Under the pieces are notes generated by a model. That model was not told the DNA's origin and ran no database searches. It saw only the letters and a list, made by a program, of their open reading frames with translations. Shown here piece after piece: positions 1 through 8,216 of a DNA stretch of 64,000 nt; position 1 is the first letter of the stretch; each line of letters starts with the position of its first letter. Source of the stretch: Methanocorpusculum sp. UBA424 (GTDB taxonomy: Archaea > Halobacteriota > Methanomicrobia > Methanomicrobiales > Methanocorpusculaceae). Location: assembly GCA_002498375.1 (NCBI GenBank), contig DAHC01000003.1:62001-126000 (forward strand). Direction: 5' to 3'. The position numbers and the translations under genes are program-made.

Positions 1-486
1 CTGACCGTTTCGGTCAGATTCTGCAGAAATGCCGGGGTATCGGATCTCCGAAAACTTGGAACTGCTTCCTGTTTTATTTTGCGGGACGGACGGTCTGCTG
101 ACGCAGGACGCGAACTTGGAAAGAGCTTTGACCGGCCGGTGATTCCCGAATTTCCGCGGGGACTTTCCGGATCGATCACATTCCTGCAGGAGACGGGAAA
201 GGCTGCCGGAGTTTCTTCAGAAAAAATCGAAGAGGCGATCATACAAGAGACCGAACACCAGAAAAAGATGCTGGAAAAATTTGCGGATCTTGCCGGCCGC
301 GAGGTCTGCCTTGGGGTCGAACCGTTCGAAGGGACACTGGCCGTGGCCAAAGAAGCGCTCAAAAGACTGGAGATGACCGAGTCGCCGGCAGGAATTACGG
401 TCAGGCTTCCGTTCTATCTGCCGGTAGGCGTGTCCGGGACCGTAAAGATGCTCCATCTCTGGAGGAGGGCGATCCTGCATGGATGA
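1..486 (+). CDS. Nitrogenase component 1-like protein, C-terminal part (5' truncated by window edge)
   Basis: The reading frame is open from base 1, so the start lies outside the window and about 160 C-terminal residues are visible. The segment reading RPVIPEFPRGLSGSITFL, followed by a helical stretch and a second Rossmann-like half, resembles the C-terminal domain of nitrogenase component 1 (NifD/NifK) relatives, where a Pro-hydrophobic-Gly loop precedes a T/S-x-x-FL helix. Its last 8 bases overlap the start of the next gene, which is also nitrogenase-like, so the two are probably translationally coupled subunits of one complex. True NifDK proteins are longer and sit with nifH, nifE and nifN. 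Which nitrogenase-like branch this belongs to cannot be told from the fragment. Confidence 0.7.
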   Translation: MTVSVRFCRNAGVSDLRKLGTASCFILRDGRSADAGRELGKSFDRPVIPEFPRGLSGSITFLQETGKAAGVSSEKIEEAIIQETEHQKKMLEKFADLAGREVCLGVEPFEGTLAVAKEALKRLEMTESPAGITVRLPFYLPVGVSGTVKMLHLWRRAILHG

Positions 487-1612
487 AGGGCTGTGCACAA
501 ACCCGGTCTGGCCGTGTGCCATGACCGGGGCCTGTTCGGTACTTGCCGGTTTTTCCGGGCTGAACGTGCTGATCCACGGCTCTTCCGGCTGCTATTATTA
601 TCCACGGTCACTGCTGAAGGTCCCTTTGTTCAGCACGTATCTTCTGGAGTCGGAGATCGTGTTCGGGACGGTCGACCGCCTGAGAGAGGTCGTGAACACG
701 CTTTCGACGTCGAAGAAGCCGATCGCCGTTTTGAACACCTGTATCCCGGCACTCACCGGCGAAGATCTTTCAGGAGCATTTTCCGGAGAGGAGACGCTCT
801 TTGTCGATGCACCCGGATTCATAGGTAACGTCGAAGAGGGAGCAAAGATCGCCTTTGAACGGCTGGGGATCGAAACGGATGCATCAAGGGAAGGCGTGAA
901 CATCGACGGAGTTTCCCTTCTTGATCTCTTCTGGCGGGGGAACCTGCACGAAGCAAAACGGATCCTGACAGAGATGGGGATCCCAACCGCTCTGTGTCTC
1001 GCAAAGGACAGCTATGAAAATCTGCGAAAGGGGGCTGCTTTGCATACCATATCGGTTAACCCTTCATACCCGTCTGAAGTCGGGACGATGCTCGGATCGT
1101 TTTTGTTCCCCGATCTGAAAGAAACCTGTGCAAAACTTGCGGATACATTTCCCAACGCCGATATCGACCCGATCCTCGAAGAGTGGAAACGGGCCGACGA
1201 ACAGCTGTTCTACTCAAGCGACAAGTATCTGCGAAAATACGAACCGCCGGTAGTCGCCGTCTGTGCCCAGGAAAGTTATGCCCTCTTTGCAAAATCGATG
1301 ATGGAGCGGTATTTCGGCTCGGATGTTCCGGTGACCCTTGCACGAAACCGGGATGCGGTAAACATACCCTCCAAAACCGATCTGACGAAGATCACCCGGC
1401 ATATTGCCGGCTGCAGCCCGGATCTCATCCTTGCATCAACGTTCGAAGCCAATGCCTATCCTAAAGCTGCATTCCTCGGGATAACGCCGCCGGACCGAAG
1501 CCGTGTCTCCATAGCAGCCCGGCCGATCGCAGGAATCGAGGGCGGGATCATGTTTATGGAAAACGTGCTCAATACCCTGATAGATGCAGCTTCGTTAAAA
1601 CAGAAAAAGTGA
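479..1612 (+). CDS. Nitrogenase component 1-like oxidoreductase subunit
   Basis: This 377-residue protein has the N-terminal pattern of nitrogenase component 1 subunits: Cys13, Cys19 and then HGSSGC ending at Cys38, matching the HG-S-x-GC loop that binds a bridging Fe-S cluster in NifDK-type proteins. At 377 residues it is shorter than NifD or NifK (about 450-520) and similar in size to compact nitrogenase-like proteins such as CfbD, BchN/ChlN-type subunits and unassigned archaeal groups. It overlaps the preceding nitrogenase-like gene by 8 bp, which suggests a heteromer. No NifH-type reductase is visible, but the upstream part of the operon is cut off. The substrate is unknown; nickel genes follow on the opposite strand, which is suggestive only. 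Confidence 0.8.
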   Translation: MDEGLCTNPVWPCAMTGACSVLAGFSGLNVLIHGSSGCYYYPRSLLKVPLFSTYLLESEIVFGTVDRLREVVNTLSTSKKPIAVLNTCIPALTGEDLSGAFSGEETLFVDAPGFIGNVEEGAKIAFERLGIETDASREGVNIDGVSLLDLFWRGNLHEAKRILTEMGIPTALCLAKDSYENLRKGAALHTISVNPSYPSEVGTMLGSFLFPDLKETCAKLADTFPNADIDPILEEWKRADEQLFYSSDKYLRKYEPPVVAVCAQESYALFAKSMMERYFGSDVPVTLARNRDAVNIPSKTDLTKITRHIAGCSPDLILASTFEANAYPKAAFLGITPPDRSRVSIAARPIAGIEGGIMFMENVLNTLIDAASLKQKK

Positions 1613-1641
1613 TTGAATTTCGTATTTTCTTATAATAAGGG

Positions 1642-2061
1642 TCAGTCGATCTTGATTGTGGTCAGTTTGACCGACTCAACGCCTTTCAGCGACATCAGAC
1701 GTTCCGCGAGCTGTTTGAGCTGTTCGCCCTGACCACGGACTAAAATGACCTCAAGACACCGTTCATCGCTGACATGCGAGTGGATCGTCGACTGGACGAT
1801 CTTCCGGTTTCCATGCTGGATCTCCGTGATCGCTTCCATAAGCCCCCGGTGATCGTGATCATAGACCATCGTTATGACGCCCTGACGCTCACCCGAGACA
1901 TCGTTCATCCATTCATAGTAGGTGATATAGGAACGGATCGCATCGCGGATGCCTTCGGATCGCGAAGAGTATCCGCGTTTCCCAATAATATCATCAAATT
2001 TATTCAGAAGATTTTCAGGAAGCGATATCCCAATACGTGAAAGATCTGACTCTCCAACCAT
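1642..2061 (-). CDS. nikR: Nickel-responsive transcriptional regulator NikR
   Basis: NikR is a ribbon-helix-helix repressor with a C-terminal ACT-like nickel-sensing domain. The 139-residue protein has the RHH part at about residues 6-50 and the metal site His83, His94, His96 and Cys102, with exactly the spacing of E. coli NikR His76, His87, His89 and Cys95. It follows the nickel uptake gene nikMN on the same strand after a 92-bp gap. A TATA-like stretch (CTAATATAG, about 2080-2090) lies about 25 nt upstream of the ATG, so it may have its own leaderless promoter. The expected role is to shut off nickel uptake when Ni(II) is plentiful. The family assignment is very safe; the target sites are inferred. 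Confidence 0.95.
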   Translation of the reverse strand: MVGESDLSRIGISLPENLLNKFDDIIGKRGYSSRSEGIRDAIRSYITYYEWMNDVSGERQGVITMVYDHDHRGLMEAITEIQHGNRKIVQSTIHSHVSDERCLEVILVRGQGEQLKQLAERLMSLKGVESVKLTTIKID

Positions 2062-2153
2062 GATGAAGTATTTGTTCGTATCCCTATATTAGAGTTCTTA
2101 CATAATCAGAATTAATGAAGGGGTTGTACGTACTTTGGATGAAAAAAGAGGAG

Positions 2154-3137
2154 TTAACTACCCTTCCTTGAGGAAGAGTAGATGATCTTTGCCGCAAGAA
2201 GGATAATAACGAGAGCTGCAAAGATCCCTATGATCAGGGCTATTATTCCACCGGCAATACTATCTCCGAGAGCATAATCAGGCATTGGGGCCGACCATCC
2301 GATCGGATCTTCCGCTTCAGCGATCTCTTCTCCGGTCGCCGGAGCAAAGATCTCTTTCACGCCTCCGCTCACAAGCAGCGTGCTGTCAAGCCCGTCCGGG
2401 TCGCTTGAAGCGAAGAAGACTGCACATCCCCCGATGATGAGAGCGATCACAAGACCGAAAACCAGGAACTTCTTGATAGGAACTGCTTTTTTCGTCGTAT
2501 CTCCCGTCAGTTCCGGGCGAACGGTGAAGACAAGCGTGACCACAACTGCGGTTATGATACCTTCAATGATACCGATAAGTGCATGGTAGATAAACATGGT
2601 CGGAAGACCGATTCCAATCGGTACTGCCCCGAGAATGGCGATCTCAACGGCAGCGCAGCATGCAGCGATAACACATGCAAGCCACGCAGCAATACCTGCA
2701 GGAACGGCGACCGGGAGATTGGGGAGAACCGATTTGATTCCTTTGAATGAGTAAAATCCGACGAATCCGCCTACAACACCCATATTGATGATATTTGCGC
2801 CAAGTGCCAGTACACCGCCGTCACCAAAGATGAGTGCCTGGATGACAAGAACGATCGTCAAAACAAAAACGGCCGCAAAAGGCGAGCCGAGAATGATTGC
2901 TGCGAGCGCTCCGCCTACTAAATGTCCCGATACACCAAAGCCGGTAGGAAGATTGAATGCCTGAAGGGCAAAAATGCCTGCTGCGATGACCGCAAGGATC
3001 GGGATCTTGGATTCGTCAAGATTTTTCCTTGCCCAGTTTACTGCAAGCGCAATAAAAACAAGAGCGATTATCCAGAATACGATACCAATAGGGATGCCAA
3101 GTCCGCTATAGCCAAACAGAAAATCAGGGATGTGCGT
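2154..3137 (-). CDS. nikMN: Fused nickel ECF transporter component NikMN (CbiM family), apparent ACG start
   Basis: This is a multi-spanning CbiM/NikM-type substrate-binding protein for Ni(II) or Co(II), with a C-terminal PDGLE-type (NikN-like) segment around DPDGLD, so it is an M-N fusion of about 327 residues. The frame contains the family's N-terminal metal-binding start, [M]-H-I-P-D, and a further GVSGHLVGG His. No ATG, GTG or TTG exists at that point. The codon before His2 is ACG (3135-3137), preceded by an in-frame TGA and by AGGTGA about 7 nt upstream. The first conventional start, TTG at 2861, would delete about 92 residues including the metal site. I therefore take ACG as the start; a C/T sequencing error is the alternative. 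No NikQ or NikO gene is adjacent. The NikR gene downstream supports nickel over cobalt. Confidence 0.85.
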   Translation of the reverse strand, partial: THIPDFLFGYSGLGIPIGIVFWIIALVFIALAVNWARKNLDESKIPILAVIAAGIFALQAFNLPTGFGVSGHLVGGALAAIILGSPFAAVFVLTIVLVIQALIFGDGGVLALGANIINMGVVGGFVGFYSFKGIKSVLPNLPVAVPAGIAAWLACVIAACCAAVEIAILGAVPIGIGLPTMFIYHALIGIIEGIITAVVVTLVFTVRPELTGDTTKKAVPIKKFLVFGLVIALIIGGCAVFFASSDPDGLDSTLLVSGGVKEIFAPATGEEIAEAEDPIGWSAPMPDYALGDSIAGGIIALIIGIFAALVIILLAAKIIYSSSRKGS

Positions 3138-3149
3138 AGTGTTTCACCT

Positions 3150-3187
3150 GTGTATTGCAATAACACGTATTCTGTAATAAGTATTAC
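3150..3187 (-). promoter_or_regulatory. Candidate NikR operator and promoter of nikMN
   Basis: Just upstream of nikMN lie a perfect 10-bp palindrome TATTGCAATA (3153-3162) and a second inverted repeat, GTAATA-AG-TATTAC (3174-3187). GTATT also recurs directly at 3152, 3167 and 3181, about one and a half helical turns apart. Read on the minus strand the second palindrome covers an AT-rich TATA-like stretch with the start codon about 40-50 nt downstream, so a bound repressor would block TBP. NikR is encoded downstream in the same direction, which makes it the obvious candidate. The spacing differs from the E. coli NikR box, so the assignment is inferred. Confidence 0.5.
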
Positions 3188-3245
3188 TACTCGCGCCGAC
3201 TGAGATGAAATGTATTATTTTAATATCCAGAATGTAAAAATCGTA

Positions 3246-4199
3246 TTATTTCTCATCGATCACCATCTCCAGAAGATCCTCACCGTCCTCCACATCCTTG
3301 AGACGCTCTTCGCCGATCACGAGCGTTTTGCCGATCTTCTTTTCCTTGCGGTAGTCGGAGACCACGCACAATGAATGGGTCCCGGTGATCTGGGAGATGT
3401 TTCCGACAAGTTCCGCACGCTGAACGGTTTTCTGCGGCGATCCGTAACAGGTAAGGATCGTTTTGTTTTCAAAAACCGCAAATGCGTGGAACGGTGCCCG
3501 TCTCAGTTCCTGCACATTGATGCCGATCGATCGGAGATGATCTTCGGGCCGTTTCGGCTGAGCGTCGGACTCGGGATTGTGTCCGGAGGCAAGCGATGCC
3601 GGAACATGTTCCTCTTCGGCAGGCGTGTAATGCAGCAGGTCGATCGGCATCACGATATCGTCATTGAAAAACTCCTCGAGCCTCATCGCCATCTCGAGCG
3701 TCGTGCCCATCCCCCCTTCGTACTTGCTGATCGTCCGTCTGGAGACTCCAAGGGCATGGGCGAGATCACCAAGGGACATTGACTGTTCTTCACGCAGGGT
3801 CCGAAGTCTCTCTGCATCGATGTTTACGTACAGACCTCCCGGGGAAGCATACACGAGAGGAAGTTCGCCCTCTGCAAGATAATCATACAGGGTCGCCGAC
3901 GAGACCGCATTGATCCCGTATCTCAGGTAGATCGCTCCGCGTTCCAGAGCCACATCACGCGCGCGCTCCCCGATGATAAGCGGGACCGCGTGGAGATGCC
4001 GGGCGATCTTATCCAGGTCCCAGGCAATATCTTCGTTTACACTATCTATTTGTGAAACGACTTTGATAACCAGCAGATTCTCTCCTTTCGATGTCATCAG
4101 GTCGAAACTTCTCGGGCGAATTTCGCAGCGTTCCGAGACATTGTATCCTGTCATCAGGAGGATACTGACCACGTTCTGGAGGAGTCTGTCATTGGACAT
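3246..4199 (-). CDS. Archaeal HTH-type transcriptional regulator with endonuclease-like N-terminal domain
   Basis: The 317-residue protein has a Cro/C1-type helix-turn-helix at about residues 132-190 (LRTLREEQSMSLGDLAHALG, then SRRTISKYEGG). It is preceded by a restriction-endonuclease-like alpha/beta domain (FDLMTSKGENLLVIKV) and followed by a C-terminal alpha/beta domain. This is the architecture of the conserved euryarchaeal putative HTH-type regulatory protein family, whose targets are generally unknown. The gene is divergent from tiaS with under 50 bp between start codons. Both are AT-rich there and probably leaderless. It is upstream of nikMN on the same strand but separated by 108 bp containing the putative nickel operator, so it is probably not part of that unit. 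Confidence 0.85.
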   Translation of the reverse strand: MSNDRLLQNVVSILLMTGYNVSERCEIRPRSFDLMTSKGENLLVIKVVSQIDSVNEDIAWDLDKIARHLHAVPLIIGERARDVALERGAIYLRYGINAVSSATLYDYLAEGELPLVYASPGGLYVNIDAERLRTLREEQSMSLGDLAHALGVSRRTISKYEGGMGTTLEMAMRLEEFFNDDIVMPIDLLHYTPAEEEHVPASLASGHNPESDAQPKRPEDHLRSIGINVQELRRAPFHAFAVFENKTILTCYGSPQKTVQRAELVGNISQITGTHSLCVVSDYRKEKKIGKTLVIGEERLKDVEDGEDLLEMVIDEK

Positions 4200-4247
4200 A
4201 TATGTATAATCGTAATAGTAATGCGGTTCTATAAAATAATATCATTT

Positions 4248-5468
4248 ATGCTGCTCGGCCTTGACGACACAGATTCACCAGACGGGATGTGCACCACATA
4301 CCTTGGGGCACTGATAGCCCGCGAGCTGAAAAACCGTGGGTTTACGGTCACGAATCATCGTCTTGTTCGGCTCAATCCAAACGTTATCTGGAAAACCCGG
4401 GGCAATGCAGGGATATCTCTCGAGATCTCGGGGGGCGATCCAATGGTTGTTTTTGAGATCGCCTGCGGATTCGTGGAACGGTTTGCACGATTCGACTGCG
4501 AGAAAACGAATCCGGGGGTTGTTGTGGTCGAGACCCCGCCGGATCCCGCATTCTATTATCAGGCTCTGCAGAGATTCTGCACGATCGAAGAGACGGTCGA
4601 ACGGCTGGAAACAATCGGCGCACTATATAAGGGATATAAAAACGGCAGGGGACTGATCGGGGCGCTTGCAGCCGTATCATCGGTCCTGCCTGACAAAACG
4701 TATGAGTGTCTGGCATACCGAAAAACCGAGGTGCTCGGGACCCCGCGCGTTTTTGAAAGCCGGGGATTTTTTACCTCCGAAGAGCAAACAGCACCGCATA
4801 CCTGGGACACGGTGGATTTCGTTCGGAGAGAGATCGTCTGTGTTCCTCACGGAAAAGATCCGGTTCTGTATGGAATACGCGGAGAAAACCCGGAATGGGT
4901 CGAAAAAGCGACCGGATTTCTGGAAACCGAGGAGCCGGCGTTCTCGAACGTGTGGGAAACGAATCAGGGAACGGATGCGCACCTCCTTCCTCTCCCCGGA
5001 ACAGGGCCGATCGAAGGGGAATCCTACCATTTTACCGGGGTTGTCGATTCACCGCCGGTAACGAATCGCGGAGGCCATGTGCAGTTTACGATTTTCGCAA
5101 ACGATGTGAAAATTCCGGTGTTTGCTTTTGAACCGACCAAATATTTCCGAAACGCTGTTCGCGAACTTTTAGTCGGCGACGAGATCACCGTCTGCGGAAG
5201 TTTCCAGAAAGGCGTTCTCCATCTGGAGAAGTTCAGGCCGAACCTGCTTGCATCGCAGAAGAGCCGGGCGTCTCCCCGCTGCCCGATCTGCGGAGGGAGG
5301 ATGACCTCTGCCGGAAAAGACAAAGGATACAAATGCCGGGAATGTTCCGGGAAGATTCGGGATGTTTCGGACCAGGCACGAATACTTCAAATGAAGTGGT
5401 ATGAAGTTCCGCCGGGATCGAGAAGGCATCTGGCAAAGCCTGCCGTCAGAATGAAAGACGATATCTGA
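4248..5468 (+). CDS. tiaS: tRNA(Ile2) 2-agmatinylcytidine synthetase TiaS
   Basis: TiaS uses ATP and agmatine to convert C34 of tRNA-Ile(CAU) to agmatidine, so that the tRNA reads AUA and not AUG. The protein begins with the hallmark GLDDTDSPDGMCTT, then shows the TRGNAG motif, an OB-fold-like region, and a C-terminal zinc-ribbon (CPICGG ... CREC). I place the start at 4248, since the family starts one or two residues before the GLDDTDS strand; an in-frame ATG at 4221 would add nine residues and lies inside what looks like the promoter region. The length of 406 residues is usual. The gene is specific to archaea and essential for decoding AUA. Confidence 0.95.
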   Translation: MLLGLDDTDSPDGMCTTYLGALIARELKNRGFTVTNHRLVRLNPNVIWKTRGNAGISLEISGGDPMVVFEIACGFVERFARFDCEKTNPGVVVVETPPDPAFYYQALQRFCTIEETVERLETIGALYKGYKNGRGLIGALAAVSSVLPDKTYECLAYRKTEVLGTPRVFESRGFFTSEEQTAPHTWDTVDFVRREIVCVPHGKDPVLYGIRGENPEWVEKATGFLETEEPAFSNVWETNQGTDAHLLPLPGTGPIEGESYHFTGVVDSPPVTNRGGHVQFTIFANDVKIPVFAFEPTKYFRNAVRELLVGDEITVCGSFQKGVLHLEKFRPNLLASQKSRASPRCPICGGRMTSAGKDKGYKCRECSGKIRDVSDQARILQMKWYEVPPGSRRHLAKPAVRMKDDI

Positions 5469-5511
5469 ATTCAACAAAAAAGATTGGAAAGAAAGAGGGT
5501 TGGAGAGGGGA

Positions 5512-5844
5512 TTATCCGGTGATGTACTCATCGGTCCTGACCCATGCCGCTGCCTCGACCGGCAGAACAAAGATCCGGCCATCCCCTTTCTTGCCGGTCC
5601 GTGCGTGCTCACGGATGACTTTTATCAGCATCTCCACATCTTTGTCCGGGACGACGATCTCGAGTTTGGTCTTGGGCAGGGTTTTCACCTGCATTTTACC
5701 GGCCCTGTACTGAAGACAGACGCCGCCCTGTTCACCGCGTCCGAGAACTTCGGTGATCGTGACACCAGGAATGTTGTTCTGCTCAAGTGCATTCAATACC
5801 TCATCCACCTTTTCAGGCCGGATGATAGCTGTTATCATTTTCAT
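5512..5844 (-). CDS. glnK: Nitrogen regulatory protein P-II (GlnK)
   Basis: This 110-residue PII protein senses ATP/ADP and 2-oxoglutarate and binds the ammonium channel to gate it. The N-terminus MKMITAIIRPEKVDEVLNAL, the T-loop region with Tyr46-Arg47, and the phosphate-binding ARTGKKGDGRIFVLPVE stretch (about 81-97) are all family signatures. It lies 20 bp behind amt on the same strand, the classic amt-glnK arrangement, so the two are co-transcribed. The T-loop is close to standard, but the usual uridylylated tyrosine is not evident, as in many archaeal GlnK proteins where regulation is by ligand only. Confidence 0.95.
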   Translation of the reverse strand: MKMITAIIRPEKVDEVLNALEQNNIPGVTITEVLGRGEQGGVCLQYRAGKMQVKTLPKTKLEIVVPDKDVEMLIKVIREHARTGKKGDGRIFVLPVEAAAWVRTDEYITG

Positions 5845-5864
5845 GTTCTGAAACCTCGTTTTGC

Positions 5865-7064
5865 TTATGCCTGTTCACCGTGCTGGGCAAGGTCCATTCC
5901 GATGTATTCCTCATCCTCCGTGACCCGGAGTCCCATGGTCTTGTTGATGATCCAGCCGATGACGAAGGTCATGCCAAAGGCGTAAACCACAGCGATCACC
6001 GCATCGAGGATCTGAATTCCAAACTGCATCACGTTTCCTTCGAGAAGTCCGCCTACTCCGCAGATTGCGGAGACTGCAAAGACACCCGTAAGGATTGCTC
6101 CGGCGAAACCGCCCATACCGTGGACTGCCCAGGCATCGAGAGACTCGTCGAGCCCGGCCTTAATTCTCCAGGAAAGGGCTGCGTAACAGACAGCGGCAGT
6201 GATGATACCGATCAGCAGCCCTCCGCCAACATTGACGTAGCCTGCTGCCGGGGTGATACCGACTAATCCGGCGATCGCTCCCGAGATGAAACCGAGCGAG
6301 TTCGGCTTTCCGCTCTTCCAGGAAAGAGCCATCCACGTGAGTGCTCCGGTCGCAGCAGAAGCAGCGGTGACCAGGAATGCACTTGCAGCGAGTTGGTTTG
6401 CAGCAAGGGCAGAACCGGCGTTGAATCCGAACCAGCCGACAACCAGGAACATTCCGCCGATCAGTGTCATCGGAATGTTGTGGGGTCTGAACATCTGTTT
6501 GCCGTAACCGACCCTCTTACCTATGACTATTGCAAGAGCGAGGGCTGCAAATCCTGAACTGATGTGGACGACCGTTCCGCCGGCAAAGTCGAGAGCACCA
6601 AGGCTGTATGCCCAGCCGCCTCCCCAGGCCCAGTGAGCGAGAGGAGCGTAGACTAAGGTCAGCCACAGAAGACCTAAGACTATGTAGGAGGACATTTTCA
6701 CCCTTCCGACGATACCGGAAGTCAGGATCGCAAGTGCCAGACAGGCGAACATCATCTGGAAACAGATGAACAGTATGTCAGGTATTCCGCCTGTCACTCC
6801 GTCGATCGGGACTCCGGACAAACCTATGTAATCCAAAGACCACCCGATCACTCCTGCTACGTCAGCACCGAAGGCAAGTGAGTAGCCGATGATGATCCAC
6901 TGAACAATTCCAAGGGCGAGAGCCACAAAGGACAGCATCATCGTCGAGATGACGTTTTTCTTCCTTACCATTCCACCATAGAACAGCCCTACTGCGGGAA
7001 CCATCATCAACACTAATGCTGCTGAAATGAGAACCCAGGCTGTTGCACCAGTATCAAGATCCAT
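5865..7064 (-). CDS. amt: Ammonium transporter Amt
   Basis: The protein has 399 residues and about eleven membrane segments, starting outside with MDLDTGATAWVLISAALVLM. It contains the conserved DFAGGTVVHISSG segment, with the structural Asp and first pore His, and WAVHGMGG with the second pore His. GLFYGGMVRKKN near the N-terminus is also typical. It imports ammonium under nitrogen limitation and is blocked by GlnK encoded just downstream. An AGGTGA ribosome-binding site sits 7 nt before the ATG. I looked for the methanogen NrpR operator (GGAA-N6-TTCC) in the 234-bp upstream gap and did not see one. Confidence 0.96.
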   Translation of the reverse strand: MDLDTGATAWVLISAALVLMMVPAVGLFYGGMVRKKNVISTMMLSFVALALGIVQWIIIGYSLAFGADVAGVIGWSLDYIGLSGVPIDGVTGGIPDILFICFQMMFACLALAILTSGIVGRVKMSSYIVLGLLWLTLVYAPLAHWAWGGGWAYSLGALDFAGGTVVHISSGFAALALAIVIGKRVGYGKQMFRPHNIPMTLIGGMFLVVGWFGFNAGSALAANQLAASAFLVTAASAATGALTWMALSWKSGKPNSLGFISGAIAGLVGITPAAGYVNVGGGLLIGIITAAVCYAALSWRIKAGLDESLDAWAVHGMGGFAGAILTGVFAVSAICGVGGLLEGNVMQFGIQILDAVIAVVYAFGMTFVIGWIINKTMGLRVTEDEEYIGMDLAQHGEQA

Positions 7065-7298
7065 GAGTAATTCACCTAATCAGCACAACCAAATACAAAT
7101 AATCCGAAAAACAGTCCCGCAGATACCCCGTGGCAGCTTCCACCACCCCCGGAGACCGAACTGTATTCCGGATTTTAAGTGGTGTTGATGTGCACTTATG
7201 ATGTTTGTGCTCCCTGTATAAAATATTATGCTCCATGTTAACAAGTGTCATGGTAAAGCAGAATTAATAACCATAAAGAGAACATACCAAATAGCCAG

Positions 7299-8216
7299 AT
7301 GACACTGGAAGAAAAGATCACATTTTATTCCCGCGAAGACGCATCGGCGTTTCAGAAGTATCTACGGGAAAAGGGATGTCCGTCACGGATATCCGTCGAG
7401 CACAGCTTTTCGGGAACACCCTACTTCGAGGGAAGCATATCTTCGATCCTGCAGCTTATAGATAAAATACATGCGCGGGAGTCGGACGTCGATCTGGAGG
7501 AGCTGAAAGCGGATCTTCTTGCACGCAAAAAGACCCTCGAGGAGTTTTTCCAGTCGCACAAAGCAGGCGACTGTCTGACGGATGCAACGCCGTCACAACT
7601 TCTTGCCCAGGTGGAGTCGATCGATGCGATGGGCGAGGATGTCCAAAAACAGGCAACCGACAAGTTCATGAATGCACTGATGATCCTTGGAACTCTCGAG
7701 GACAACGAACTTCTGGAGGTATCCGAGGATAAGGAGTCCTACACGCTTCTTGGAATGAAGGAGGCAGGCGATCTCCGCGTTATGTATGCATATACCGACT
7801 TCAGCGGCGTAACGGAAGAGGATCTGAACGAAACGGACCTCGTCAGCCACATCAGAACCTCGTCGACCACCGAATTCATTATCACCGCCGGTGCGGAGAT
7901 CCTGTTCGTATCCGACATCGAGGATCTGACCGATATGCTGGATCATATGGATGTGGAAGACGACGAAGCTGCAAGATTCGTGGATGCAGTCTTTTTCAAA
8001 CAGGCTCTGGTCGGCCAGATCCATAAACTGGTGTCGGAAGGAAAGCAGAGCGAGGCCGATCTTCTTGCTGCGCTGGATGCACCTGCCTTCCCGCTCGAAG
8101 GGACAAAAGATGTGATTTCCTTTGATATATCTCCGGAGTATCTGTCAGGAGTCATCTCCGACCTGAGAAAACAGGGTATTCTGTCAGGGAAAGACGGTAA
8201 GATTAAAAGCAGTTAA
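7299..8216 (+). CDS. Conserved-looking hypothetical protein, acidic, 305 aa
   Basis: I do not recognise this protein. It is soluble and strongly acidic, without signal peptide or membrane segments. The first 70 residues look like a small alpha/beta module, residues 70-130 are helical and charged (possible coiled coil), the middle carries several Asp/Glu-rich stretches, and the last 35 residues (SPEYLSGVISDLRKQGILSG) resemble the end of a winged-helix fold. A TATA-like TTAATAA at about 7264-7270 lies about 30 nt before the ATG and a second TATAAAATA at 7217-7225. It stands alone between amt and a small membrane protein, so context gives no function. Confidence 0.75.
   Translation: MTLEEKITFYSREDASAFQKYLREKGCPSRISVEHSFSGTPYFEGSISSILQLIDKIHARESDVDLEELKADLLARKKTLEEFFQSHKAGDCLTDATPSQLLAQVESIDAMGEDVQKQATDKFMNALMILGTLEDNELLEVSEDKESYTLLGMKEAGDLRVMYAYTDFSGVTEEDLNETDLVSHIRTSSTTEFIITAGAEILFVSDIEDLTDMLDHMDVEDDEAARFVDAVFFKQALVGQIHKLVSEGKQSEADLLAALDAPAFPLEGTKDVISFDISPEYLSGVISDLRKQGILSGKDGKIKSS

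Noticed and set aside
7065..7298. NrpR operator upstream of amt
   Set aside because: I looked for GGAA-N6-TTCC and found none.
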